A DNA stretch of 64,000 bases from Nocardioides salarius (GTDB taxonomy: Bacteria > Actinomycetota > Actinomycetes > Propionibacteriales > Nocardioidaceae). The DNA lies in the NCBI RefSeq assembly GCF_016907435.1, contig NZ_JAFBBZ010000001.1:4278001-4342000 (forward strand), given 5' to 3'. The position numbers and the translations under genes are program-made. Below the pieces are notes generated by a model, which saw nothing but the letters and a program-made list of their open reading frames with translations, was not told where the DNA came from and made no database searches. Below are positions 16,560 to 26,786 of the stretch, piece by piece. Numbering within the stretch: position 1 is the first letter of the stretch; the number at the start of each line of letters is the position of its first letter.

Positions 16560-18182
16560 GTGATGCTTCCTGACTCCGAGGGTGACTCCCTGTGGGCGAG
16601 CCCCGAGGAGGACGGCGGTCTCTCCGGCGGGGCGCCGTTCGGCTACCTGTCGACGACCACCGAAGGGGTGATCGCGCGGGTCAACGCCACCCTCTGCACC
16701 TGGCTGGGCATGGAGGCGGGGGACCTTCTCGGTCTCCACCTCACCGAGCTGCTGACGCCCGCCGGCAGGATCTACCACGAGACCCACTACGCCCCCATGA
16801 TGCAGATGCGGGGATCCGTGCGGGAGATCGCCGTCGACGTCGTCCGTGCGGACGGCAGCAGGCTTCCGGTCCTCCTGAACGCCGGCGTGGTCCGGACGCC
16901 CGACGGGGAACCGCACTCGATCCAGGTTGCCGTGTTCGAGGCGACCAGGCGGCGTGCCTACGAGCGCGACCTGGTGCGCGCACGCGACCAGCAGGAGGTC
17001 GAGCTCAGGGCCCAGGCCGAGCAGGCGGCGACCGCTACAGCCACCGTCAGCCAGATCATCGACGCGGCCACCAACACGCTCCTGGTGGCCACGGACGCCG
17101 ATCTGGTCGTCACCCATTTCAACCGCGGCGCCCAGGAGCTGCTCGGGCACGCGGCCGAGGACGTGGTCGGTCAGTCGGCCGAGGGGCTCTTGGACGTGGA
17201 GGAAGGTCAACGCCACGCTGATGAGCTCGGTGTCTCGTCCCAGCCCGCGAGCCTCGTCCCGGCGCTGGTGCGCCACGGCGCCCCCCGCGACTGGACTCTG
17301 ACGACCCGCTCCGGCGAGCGGCGGACCATGTCACTGAGCTTCACCGAGATCCGCGAAGACGATCTGCTGATCGGGTACCTGTGCGCGGGGGAGGACGTCT
17401 CGCTGCGACTGCGGCTCGAGGCAGCCCAGCGCGCGGCGCTCGATCGGGAGCTGCAGTCGGTGGCACGGCTCGAACAGGCCGATCGGATGAAGGACGAGGT
17501 CGTCTCGACGATCAGCCACGAGCTGCGGACACCCATCGCCTCGATCCAGGGCTACGGGGAGCTCCTCGCCGACGGCGACCTGGGGACGCTGGCACCTGCG
17601 CAGGCCGACGCGGTGGCCAAGGTGCTGCGCAACGCGTCGCGGCTCTCCGTGCTCGTCGAGGACCTGCTGCACCTCGACCGTCTCGGAGCCGCCGACGAGG
17701 TTCCCCTGCGCCTCGAGCCGAGTGACATGGCGGCGCTGGTCGTGCAGTCGCGCGCCAGTCTCGACCAGGTGCTCCGCACCCGCGACGTGGCACTGAGGGT
17801 CCAGGTGCCCGATGTGCCTGTCCTCGTGCACGGCGACACGCGCGCGCTCGAACGGGTGGTGCTCAACCTGGCTGACAACGCCATCAAGTTCACTCCTGAC
17901 GGCGGGTCGGTCACCCTCACCGTCGCCTCGACTCCAGCAGGGTGCGTGCTCACGGTTGCCGACTCCGGGATCGGGATGTCGGAGGAGGACCGGCTGCGGG
18001 TCCGTGAGCGCTTCTACCGCTCATCCGAGGCCTACCGGCGCGCCGTGCCCGGCACCGGCCTCGGACTGAGCGTGGTGGAGTCCATGGTGACCGCCCATGG
18101 CGGCACGATGGACATCGAGTCCGCTCACGGGCGAGGAACGACTGTCACCGTGGTCCTGCCCGAGATCGAGGCGAACGGCTGA
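16560..18182 (+). CDS. PAS-domain sensor histidine kinase paired with RsbQ-like hydrolase
   Basis: 540 residues. PAS 1 covers ~25-135, with YLSTTTEGVIARVNATLCTWLG. A short coiled segment with RARDQQEVELRAQAEQAATATATV is followed by PAS 2 at ~160-275. HisKA has the phospho-acceptor HELRTP (H ~320). HATPase carries N-box NLADNAIKFTPDGG, G1 DSGIGM and G2 GTGLGLSV. There are no membrane segments, so it is a cytosolic sensor. It starts at GTG 16560 directly after the hydrolase stop (ATG 16563 is an alternative). In Bacillus the RsbQ partner is a PAS-PP2C phosphatase; here it is a histidine kinase, so signalling is rewired. No response regulator gene is adjacent. Confidence 0.88.
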   Translation: MMLPDSEGDSLWASPEEDGGLSGGAPFGYLSTTTEGVIARVNATLCTWLGMEAGDLLGLHLTELLTPAGRIYHETHYAPMMQMRGSVREIAVDVVRADGSRLPVLLNAGVVRTPDGEPHSIQVAVFEATRRRAYERDLVRARDQQEVELRAQAEQAATATATVSQIIDAATNTLLVATDADLVVTHFNRGAQELLGHAAEDVVGQSAEGLLDVEEGQRHADELGVSSQPASLVPALVRHGAPRDWTLTTRSGERRTMSLSFTEIREDDLLIGYLCAGEDVSLRLRLEAAQRAALDRELQSVARLEQADRMKDEVVSTISHELRTPIASIQGYGELLADGDLGTLAPAQADAVAKVLRNASRLSVLVEDLLHLDRLGAADEVPLRLEPSDMAALVVQSRASLDQVLRTRDVALRVQVPDVPVLVHGDTRALERVVLNLADNAIKFTPDGGSVTLTVASTPAGCVLTVADSGIGMSEEDRLRVRERFYRSSEAYRRAVPGTGLGLSVVESMVTAHGGTMDIESAHGRGTTVTVVLPEIEANG

Positions 18183-18239
18183 GCAGTGGTCGAGCGCGGG
18201 CGGGTGGCACTGCTGGAGAAGACCCCTTGATGTCGTGTA

Positions 18240-18253
18240 TCTTGACGTCAAGA
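18240..18253. promoter_or_regulatory. 14-bp perfect palindrome upstream of aconitase (putative operator)
   Basis: tcttgacgtcaaga is a perfect inverted repeat 113 bp before the acnA start. A second half-like copy, cttgatgtc, lies 14 bp upstream (18226-18234). Position and symmetry suggest a dimeric regulator site controlling acnA. I cannot name the regulator. Confidence 0.5.
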
Positions 18254-18365
18254 GATGTGGTCGACGGGTAAGGGTGCCCTTCCTTTGCTGGCTCCCCGGC
18301 CCGGCGGCAAGATGAGGCGCAAGCAGCGCCCGTCATCGCAGACGCGACAGAGGAGATGTTGGTCA

Positions 18366-21176
<2,811 letters not shown>

Positions 21177-21211
21177 TCCTGCTCGGTCTGACCGCACCTG
21201 CGCTGCTCACG

Positions 21212-21904
21212 GTGGCCCTGGCCCTCCTGGCCGGGGCCACCGTGCAGTCGTTGGTGGGCCTGGGGCTCGGGCTCGTCAGTGCGCCGGTGATCACCCTCGT
21301 CGAGCCACGGCTGATGCCCGAGCTGATGCTCTGGCTGGCCTTCGCGCTGCCCTTCGTCACCCTCGCCTCCGAGCGCGAGGACATCGACTGGCACGGCCTG
21401 GGCTGGTCCCTGCCCTCGCGCATCGTCGGCACCGCGGTCGGCGTGCTCGCCGTGACCGTGCTCGAGCCCCGGCTGCTGGGGGTGGCGGTCGGTGCGATGG
21501 TGCTGGTCGCCGTGCTGCTGACCTGGCGCACGGTCGTCGTCCCGCTGACGCGCACCTCGCTGGTGGTGGCCGGCGCCGTCTCCGGCGTGACCGGCACCGC
21601 CACCTCCATCGGCGGCCCGCCGCTGGCGCTGCTCTACCAGCACCAGCCGGCCCGCACGATCCGCACGACGCTGGCCGTCTACTTCATGGTCGGCGCCGCC
21701 CTGTCGCTCGCCGGGCTCGGCCTGGCCGGACAGCTCGACGTCCACTCGCTCCTCCTGGCCCTCCTGCTCGCGCCGGTGCTCGCGGTCGGTGCCGCCCTCG
21801 GGAGGGTCCTGCGCCCGCGTCTGCCCGAGGCCCGGGTGCGTGGCGTCGTGCTCGTCGTCTGCGCCTCCTCCGCCCTGGTCCTCCTGGTCCGCAGCCTCGT
21901 CTGA
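21212..21904 (+). CDS. TauE/SafE-family membrane permease
   Basis: About 230 residues with roughly eight hydrophobic segments and the family motif GLGLGLVSAPVITLVEP near the N-terminus and a second half-repeat with SGVTGTATSIGGPPLALLYQ. Members export sulfite or organosulfur anions; the substrate is unknown here. The GTG at 21212 cuts into the first membrane helix. The frame is open back to CTG 21179 just after acnA, giving a fuller N-terminus (LLGLTAPALLTVAL), so a non-standard start 33 bp upstream is possible. Confidence 0.8.
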   Translation: MALALLAGATVQSLVGLGLGLVSAPVITLVEPRLMPELMLWLAFALPFVTLASEREDIDWHGLGWSLPSRIVGTAVGVLAVTVLEPRLLGVAVGAMVLVAVLLTWRTVVVPLTRTSLVVAGAVSGVTGTATSIGGPPLALLYQHQPARTIRTTLAVYFMVGAALSLAGLGLAGQLDVHSLLLALLLAPVLAVGAALGRVLRPRLPEARVRGVVLVVCASSALVLLVRSLV

Positions 21905-21917
21905 TCCACCGCACGGC

Positions 21918-21923
21918 TACCGT
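21918..21923 (+). promoter_or_regulatory. TAnnnT -10 box, probable leaderless start
   Basis: TACCGT ends 7 nt before the ATG at 21931, so transcription would begin at or next to the start codon. No Shine-Dalgarno is visible. Confidence 0.5.
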
Positions 21924-21930
21924 TCGCCCC

Positions 21931-22230
21931 ATGATCGTGGCCTTCAGCATCTCGCCCACCGCCGCCGACGAGACCGGCAGCGTCTCGGAGGCGGTCGCCG
22001 CCGCCGTACGCGTCGTCAAGGAGTCCGGCCTGCCCTACGAGCTGAACTCGATGTTCACCAACGTCGAGGGGGAGTGGGACGAGGTGATGGCCGTCGTCAA
22101 GCGCGCCGTCGACGTCGTCGCCGAGGTCTCCCCGCGGGTCGGGCTGGTGCTCAAGGCCGACATCCGTCCCGGCTGGGACGGCCAGCTCAGCGCCAAGGTC
22201 GAGCGGGTCGAGCGGCTCCTCGACCAGTGA
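21931..22230 (+). CDS. MTH1187-family thiamine-binding protein
   Basis: 99-residue protein of the YkoF/MTH1187 ferredoxin-like fold: MIVAFSISPTA at the start, SVSEAVAAAVRVVKESGLPYELNSMFTNVEGEWDEVMAVVKRA in the middle and GLVLKADIRPG near the end, all typical. Family members bind thiamine or its pyrimidine moiety (HMP) and assemble as tetramers. Its GTGA overlap with the following DUF3105 gene suggests cotranslation, although no functional link is known. A thiamine-phosphate-synthase-like YjbQ gene lies 2.5 kb downstream. Confidence 0.82.
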   Translation: MIVAFSISPTAADETGSVSEAVAAAVRVVKESGLPYELNSMFTNVEGEWDEVMAVVKRAVDVVAEVSPRVGLVLKADIRPGWDGQLSAKVERVERLLDQ

Positions 22231-22826
22231 GCGAGGTCGCGCCGCAGCCGCGCGACCGCGCGCCGCTGGTGGCGCTGCTGGTCACGCTGCTGCTCGCCGC
22301 GCTGATCGTCACGGCCGCGGCGGTCGTGCCGCGCCTGCTCGCGGAGCCGGTCGACCGCACGCTCGACCAGGTGCGAGTCTACGAGGACCTGCCGACCACC
22401 CACGTCGACGGCGACGTCGACTACGCGCAGGACCCGCCGGTCGGCGGCCAGCACGCCGACCGGTGGCTCGACTGCGGCGCCTACGAGACCCAGGTGCGCG
22501 CCGAGAACGTGGTGCACGACCTCGAGCACGGCACCGTGCTTGTCACCTACCGCCCGGACACCTCGACCGCCGACGTCGAGAGGCTCGAGGCGCTGCTGCC
22601 CGACAACGGCATCCTCTCGCCGTGGGACGGGCTGGACGCGCCGGTGGTGGTGACGGTGTGGGGCCGCCAGCTCGCGCTCACCGGCGCCGACGACCCGCGG
22701 CTGCCGCTGTTCATCGACACCTTCGGCGCCGGGGAGACCGCCCCCGAGCCGTTCGCCAGCTGTGCCGGCGGGCTCCCCGACGCCGACGGTTCGCAGGGGG
22801 AGGGGATGGGTAGCCTGCCGACGTGA
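22227..22826 (+). CDS. DUF3105 membrane-anchored protein
   Basis: 199 residues: a short cytosolic N-terminus, one transmembrane segment (LVALLVTLLLAALIVTAAAVV), then an exported domain with the DUF3105 hallmarks RWLDCGAYETQV and VVHDLEHGTVLVTYRP. Function of the family is unknown. It overlaps the thiamine-binding gene by GTGA upstream and the M3 peptidase by GTGA downstream, so three unrelated genes are chained. Confidence 0.8.
   Translation: MSEVAPQPRDRAPLVALLVTLLLAALIVTAAAVVPRLLAEPVDRTLDQVRVYEDLPTTHVDGDVDYAQDPPVGGQHADRWLDCGAYETQVRAENVVHDLEHGTVLVTYRPDTSTADVERLEALLPDNGILSPWDGLDAPVVVTVWGRQLALTGADDPRLPLFIDTFGAGETAPEPFASCAGGLPDADGSQGEGMGSLPT
22811..22816 (+). promoter_or_regulatory. TAnnnT -10 box before the M3 peptidase gene
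   Basis: TAGCCT lies 6 nt before the GTG at 22823, inside the end of the DUF3105 gene. It would give a leaderless transcript in addition to read-through from upstream. Confidence 0.45.
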
Positions 22827-24748
22827 CTCCCACCCCGCTCGTCCTGCCACCCGCCGACGACACCGCCGGCTGGTCGTCGTTCCTGACCGAGCGCACCGCC
22901 GCGCCGCTCGCCGAGGCGGCCCGCACCGCCGAGGCGCTGCGGGCCATGGAGCCCGGCACGGCGCAGGCCCTGGCCCTGTGGAACGACCTGCACGTGGCGC
23001 TGGCGAACGCCTTCGCGGCCTCCTCGCTGCTCAGCCAGGTGCACCCCGACGGGGACCTGCGTGACGCCGCCGAGGCCGCCGAGCAGGAGGCGAACCGCTT
23101 CCGCACCGCGCTGATGCTCGACCCCGAGGTCTTCGCCCGGCTCGAGGCGGTGCCCCGCGAGGGTCTCGACGACGCCGCCTGGCGCGTGCTCGACGACGCG
23201 CTGCGCTCCTTCCGCCGCGCCGGCGTCGACCGCGACGACGCGACCCGCGAGCGGCTGCGGGTGCTGGGCGAGCGCGAGGACGACCTGGCGCAGGCCTTCG
23301 GCCGCCACATCCGCGACGGGGCCCGCACCACCGGGGTGCCCGCCAGCGCCCTAGAGGGCCTGCCCGCCGACTACGTCGAGGCGCACCCGGTCGACGACGA
23401 CGGCACCGTCGCCATCACCACCGACTACCCCGACACGCACCCGTTCCTCACCTTCTCCACCGACGCCGAGGCCCGCCGCACCGTGATGGGCGCCTTCCTC
23501 GACCTGGCCTGGCCCGAGAACGACGAGGTGCTGCAGGAGCTGCTCGCGGTGCGCGACGAGCGCGCCCGCCTGCTCGGGTACGACGGCTGGCCCGCCTTCG
23601 ACGCCGAGGTCAAGATGATCGGCACCGGCGCTGCGATCGCCGACTTCATCGACCAGATCACCCACGACGCCACCGCCGCGGCCGAGCGCGACGCCGCGCT
23701 GCTGCTCGAGCGGGCCCGCCTCGACCAGCCCGGGCTGGAGCGGCTCGACGTCTCCGGCGCGCGGTTCTACACCGAGGCCGTGCGCCGCGAGCGCTACGAG
23801 GTCGACGCCCAGGAGGTGCGTCGCTACTTCGACTTCACCCGCGTGCGCCAGGGCCTCCTCGACGTCACCGGCCGGCTCTTCGGGCTGACCTGGACCCCCG
23901 TCGACGACGCGCCGACCTGGCACGCCGAGGTGGCGGCGTACGACGTCGCGCTGGAGGGGGCCGGCGAGCCCCTCGGGCGGATCTACCTCGACCTGCACCC
24001 CCGCCCGGGCAAGTACAACCACGCCGCGCAGTTCGACCTCGTCAGCGGCGTGGCCGGGCGCCAGCTGCCCGAGGGCGTGCTGGTCTGCAACTTCGGTCGC
24101 GGGCTGATGGAGCACTCCGAGGTCGTGACCCTCTTCCACGAGTTCGGCCACCTGCTCCACCACGTGCTCGCCGGGCGCCACGACTGGGTGCGCTTCTCCG
24201 GCGTGGCCACGGAGTGGGACTTCGTCGAGGCGCCCAGCCAGATGCTCGAGGAGTGGGCGTGGGACGCCGGCGTGCTCGCCGGCTTCGCCACCGACGAGGC
24301 GGGTCAGGCGATCCCGCCCGAGCTGGTCGAGCGGATGCGCGCCGCCGAGGAGTTCGGCAAGGGCGTCCACGCGCGCACCCAGATGTACTACGCCTCGGTC
24401 TCCTACCGCTTCCACGCCGAGCTGCCCGCCGACCTGACCGCCCGCTCGCTCGAGCTGTCCGAGCAGTACGCCGTGTGGGCGGCGCTGCCGGGCTCGCACT
24501 TCCACTGCGGCTTCGGCCACCTGGGCGGCTACACCTCGGCGTACTACACCTACATGTGGAGCCTGGTGATCGCGAAGGACCTCTTCTCGGCCTTCGACCC
24601 CGGTGACCTGTTCGCACCCGAGGTGGCGCTGCGCTACCGCGACCGGGTGCTGGCGGCCGGCGGCAGCAAGGACGCCGCCGACCTGGTCGAGGACTTCCTC
24701 GGCCGTCCCTACGAGCCCACGGCCTTCACGGCCTGGCTGGAGAGGTGA
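22823..24748 (+). CDS. M3-family zinc metallopeptidase (oligopeptidase)
   Basis: 641 residues. The zinc site LFHEFGHLLHH (H439, E440, H443) is followed by the third ligand in WDFVEAPSQMLEEW (E469), the exact thimet-oligopeptidase/Dcp arrangement. A C-terminal substrate-binding region with HCGFGHLGGYTSAYYTYMWS is also characteristic. There is no signal peptide, so it is a cytosolic oligopeptidase that trims short peptides released by proteases. The GTG start overlaps the previous stop. Confidence 0.93.
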   Translation: MTPTPLVLPPADDTAGWSSFLTERTAAPLAEAARTAEALRAMEPGTAQALALWNDLHVALANAFAASSLLSQVHPDGDLRDAAEAAEQEANRFRTALMLDPEVFARLEAVPREGLDDAAWRVLDDALRSFRRAGVDRDDATRERLRVLGEREDDLAQAFGRHIRDGARTTGVPASALEGLPADYVEAHPVDDDGTVAITTDYPDTHPFLTFSTDAEARRTVMGAFLDLAWPENDEVLQELLAVRDERARLLGYDGWPAFDAEVKMIGTGAAIADFIDQITHDATAAAERDAALLLERARLDQPGLERLDVSGARFYTEAVRRERYEVDAQEVRRYFDFTRVRQGLLDVTGRLFGLTWTPVDDAPTWHAEVAAYDVALEGAGEPLGRIYLDLHPRPGKYNHAAQFDLVSGVAGRQLPEGVLVCNFGRGLMEHSEVVTLFHEFGHLLHHVLAGRHDWVRFSGVATEWDFVEAPSQMLEEWAWDAGVLAGFATDEAGQAIPPELVERMRAAEEFGKGVHARTQMYYASVSYRFHAELPADLTARSLELSEQYAVWAALPGSHFHCGFGHLGGYTSAYYTYMWSLVIAKDLFSAFDPGDLFAPEVALRYRDRVLAAGGSKDAADLVEDFLGRPYEPTAFTAWLER

Positions 24749-24755
24749 GACAGAG

Positions 24756-25163
24756 ATGGACTCCGAGACCTGCAGCATCCACACCGGCGGCCGCGACGTG
24801 GTCGTCGACCTGACGCGCGAGGCCGAGCAGTGGTGCGCCGGACGAGGTGACGGGCTGCTGCACGTCTTCGTGCCGCACGCCACCGCCGGCATCGCCATCC
24901 TCGAGACCGGCGCCGGCAGCGACGACGACCTGATCGCCGCGCTCGGCGACCTGCTGCCCGCCGACGACCGCTGGCAGCACCAGCACGGCACCCCCGGCCA
25001 CGGCCGCTCCCACGTGATGCCGGCCCTGGTGCCGCCGTACGCCACGGTGCCGGTGCTCGACGGACAGCTCGCGCTCGGCACCTGGCAGAGCATCTGCCTG
25101 GTCGACCTCAACGTCGACAACCCCGACCGCAAGGTCCGCTTCAGCTTCCTCACCTCCGCCTGA
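24756..25163 (+). CDS. yjbQ: YjbQ/UPF0047 family protein (secondary thiamine-phosphate synthase)
   Basis: 135 residues. The family core is present: GLLHVFVPHATAGIAILE (~37-54), RSHVMPALVPPYATVPV with its conserved His, and GTWQSICLVDLNVDNPDRKV at the end. YjbQ proteins form small trimers with three conserved His and can complement thiE; the physiological role is uncertain. The ATG follows the peptidase stop by 7 bp with GAGACAGAG as a weak ribosome site. The 140-bp repeat array begins about 10 bp after its stop. Confidence 0.88.
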   Translation: MDSETCSIHTGGRDVVVDLTREAEQWCAGRGDGLLHVFVPHATAGIAILETGAGSDDDLIAALGDLLPADDRWQHQHGTPGHGRSHVMPALVPPYATVPVLDGQLALGTWQSICLVDLNVDNPDRKVRFSFLTSA

Positions 25164-25172
25164 CCCACCCCG

Positions 25173-25910
25173 CTGGTCGAGCAGTGACGAGCGCCAGCGA
25201 GGAGCGTCGCCTCCGCTGGTCGAGCAGTGACGAGCGCCAGCGAGGAGCGTCGCCGAGACCTGGCGAGTGGCGCGCCCGCCGTACGCCATGGGCTCACGGG
25301 GTCTCGGCGTCGCTCGAGCCTTCGGCCCTCGCTGCTCGACCAACGGCGGTGGTCGTTGGTCGAGCAGTGAGGAGCGTCAGCGAGGAGCGTCGCCGAGACC
25401 CGGCGAGGTGCCCGCGCGCCGTACGCCATGGGGTCACGGGGTCTCGGCGTCGCTCGAGCCTTCGGCCCTCGCTGCTCGACCAACGGCGGTGGTCGTTGGT
25501 CGAGCAGTGACGAGCGCCAGCGAGGAGCGTCGCCGAGACCCGGCGAGGTGCCCGCGCGCAGTACGCCGGGTGGTTGCGGGGTCTCGGCGTCGCTCGAGCC
25601 TTCGGCCCTCGCTGCTCGACCAACGGCGGTGGTCGTTGGTCGAGCAGTGACGAGCGCCAGCGAGGAGCGTCGCCGAGACCTGGGGAGTGGCGCGCCCGCC
25701 GTACGCCATGGGCTCACGGGGTCTCGGCGTCGCTCGAGCCTTCGGTCCTCGCTGCTCGACCAACGGCGGTGGTCGTTGGTCGAGCAGTGACGAGCGCCAG
25801 CGAGGAGCGTCGCCGAGACCTGGGGAGTGGCGCGCCCGCCGTACGCCATGGGCTCACGGGGTCTCGGCGTCGCTCGAGCCTTCGGCCCTCGCTGCTCGAC
25901 CAACGGCGGG
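25173..25910. repeat. Array of five 140-bp palindromic tandem repeats plus a leading partial copy
   Basis: Copies begin with ggtcgagcagtga at 25218, 25358, 25498, 25638 and 25778, exactly 140 bp apart; the last stops near 25910. A 43-bp partial copy leads at 25173-25215. Each unit has a left arm (25218-25260 in copy 1) starting ggtcgagcag and ending gccgagacc, a ~40-bp centre with cgtacgcc, and a right arm (25300-25342) starting ggtctcggcg and ending ctgctcgacc. Every unit could thus fold into a long imperfect hairpin. Copies differ by scattered substitutions, mainly in the centre. The open frames crossing it on both strands are compositional artefacts. The ~800-bp gap between yjbQ and the next gene is filled almost entirely by this array. 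Confidence 0.93.
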
Positions 25911-25935
25911 GCCTCGCCGCACGGTCCACTGGCTC

Positions 25936-25951
25936 TCGAACGTGCGTTCGA
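25936..25951. promoter_or_regulatory. LexA-type SOS box
   Basis: tcgaacgtgcgttcga matches the actinobacterial LexA consensus TCGAAC-N4-GTTCGA perfectly in both half sites. It directly abuts a TAGGGT -10 box and lies 13 bp before the ATG at 25965, so bound LexA would block that promoter. Confidence 0.88.
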
Positions 25952-25952
25952 G

Positions 25953-25958
25953 TAGGGT
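25953..25958 (+). promoter_or_regulatory. TAnnnT -10 box of the SOS-boxed gene
   Basis: TAGGGT is 1 bp downstream of the LexA box and 6 nt upstream of the ATG at 25965, predicting a leaderless mRNA. Confidence 0.6.
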
Positions 25959-25964
25959 GGGGGC

Positions 25965-26336
25965 ATGCCCACCCACGTCGCCCCGCCGGGCTGGCCGGTC
26001 GAGGTGCGTCCGCCGGACGCGCCCGACTGGGAGGCCACGGCGGCCAGCTGGTTGCTCGACCTGTGCCCGCCCGACTTCCGCGGCTACCCGGGGCTGCGCA
26101 AGCACGTCGTGGTGCTGGCCCGCTTCGCGGTGCTGCACGTCGAGGCCGGCCAGGCCGCGGCGCGGCGCGGGCTGAGCGAGGCGCGGTCGGAGCTGCGCGA
26201 CGTCGCCACCCCCGACGTGATCGAGGCCGCGGTGCAGACCTGGCTGATCGAGGACGCCCGGCTCGCCGGCGTACGCCGCGCGGTCGGGCTGGTCGAGGAG
26301 GCCCTGCGAGGTCGGCGCTTCATCGCGCGGCTGTGA
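25965..26336 (+). CDS. Small hypothetical protein under SOS control
   Basis: 123 residues, not recognised. It looks mostly helical: a N-terminal WP/PPD-rich lead (PPGWPVEVRPPDAPDWEATAASWLLDLCPPDFRGYP), then helices with HVVVLARFAVLHVEAGQAAARRGLSEARSEL and VIEAAVQTWLIEDARLAGVRRAVGLVEEAL, and a basic C-terminus GRRFIARL. There is no signal peptide or membrane segment. The perfect LexA box and adjacent -10 box indicate induction by DNA damage. It is monocistronic or weakly linked to the Nudix gene 24 bp downstream. A DNA-damage accessory role is inference from regulation alone. Confidence 0.75.
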   Translation: MPTHVAPPGWPVEVRPPDAPDWEATAASWLLDLCPPDFRGYPGLRKHVVVLARFAVLHVEAGQAAARRGLSEARSELRDVATPDVIEAAVQTWLIEDARLAGVRRAVGLVEEALRGRRFIARL

Positions 26337-26347
26337 GCGCCCGCCCC

Positions 26348-26353
26348 TAGGGT
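26348..26353 (+). promoter_or_regulatory. TAnnnT -10 box of the Nudix gene
   Basis: TAGGGT ends 7 nt before the GTG at 26361. This favours 26361 over the in-frame GTG at 26352, which would overlap the box, as the start of a leaderless mRNA. Confidence 0.5.
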
Positions 26354-26360
26354 GGGGCGC

Positions 26361-26786
26361 GTGCACCGGTTCTCGAGCGTGGCCCTGGTCGACCGCCGGG
26401 GCTGGCTGCTGATGCAGGAGCGCGACGAGCACCCGGTCATCGATCCCGAGAAGTGGGGCCTGCCGGGCGGCTCGATCGAGCCGGGGGAGACCCCCGAGCA
26501 GGCGGCCTACCGCGAGCTCGCCGAGGAGACCGGTGTCGAGCTGGGCTCCGGCCTGCAGGCGGCGGGGGAGTGGACGTTCCACAGCCCCGCCTGCGGCGGT
26601 GACGACACCGTGCACCTCTTCGCCGGCGCCACCGACCTGGGCGACGCCGACATCGTCTGCGGTGAGGGTCGCCAGATGGTCTTCGTCGCCCCACGTGCGG
26701 TCCTGGAGAAGGACCTGACCGTCTCGGGCCGGCTGCTGCTGCCCGTCTTCCTGACCTCGCCCCTCTACGACAGGCTGTGCCAGTGA
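26361..26786 (+). CDS. Nudix hydrolase
   Basis: 141 residues with a complete Nudix box, GGSIEPGETPEQAAYRELAEETGVEL (residues ~37-62), matching GX5EX7REUXEEXGU. Upstream VALVDRRGWLLMQERDE and WGLPGG are standard. Such enzymes hydrolyse a nucleoside diphosphate linked to another moiety; the substrate cannot be deduced. It overlaps the SMP-30-like gene by GTGA. Its placement next to an SOS-regulated gene is compatible with nucleotide-pool cleaning, but that is a guess. Confidence 0.88.
   Translation: MHRFSSVALVDRRGWLLMQERDEHPVIDPEKWGLPGGSIEPGETPEQAAYRELAEETGVELGSGLQAAGEWTFHSPACGGDDTVHLFAGATDLGDADIVCGEGRQMVFVAPRAVLEKDLTVSGRLLLPVFLTSPLYDRLCQ

Noticed and set aside
25173..25910. CRISPR array
   Set aside because: Units are 140 bp, contiguous and nearly identical, with no short repeat/unique spacer alternation and no cas genes.
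23351..26038. 895-codon - strand frame spanning the M3 peptidase, yjbQ and the repeat array
   Set aside because: Encodes repeated TARPTTTAVGRAAR-like peptides from the 140-bp DNA repeats and antisense of known genes.
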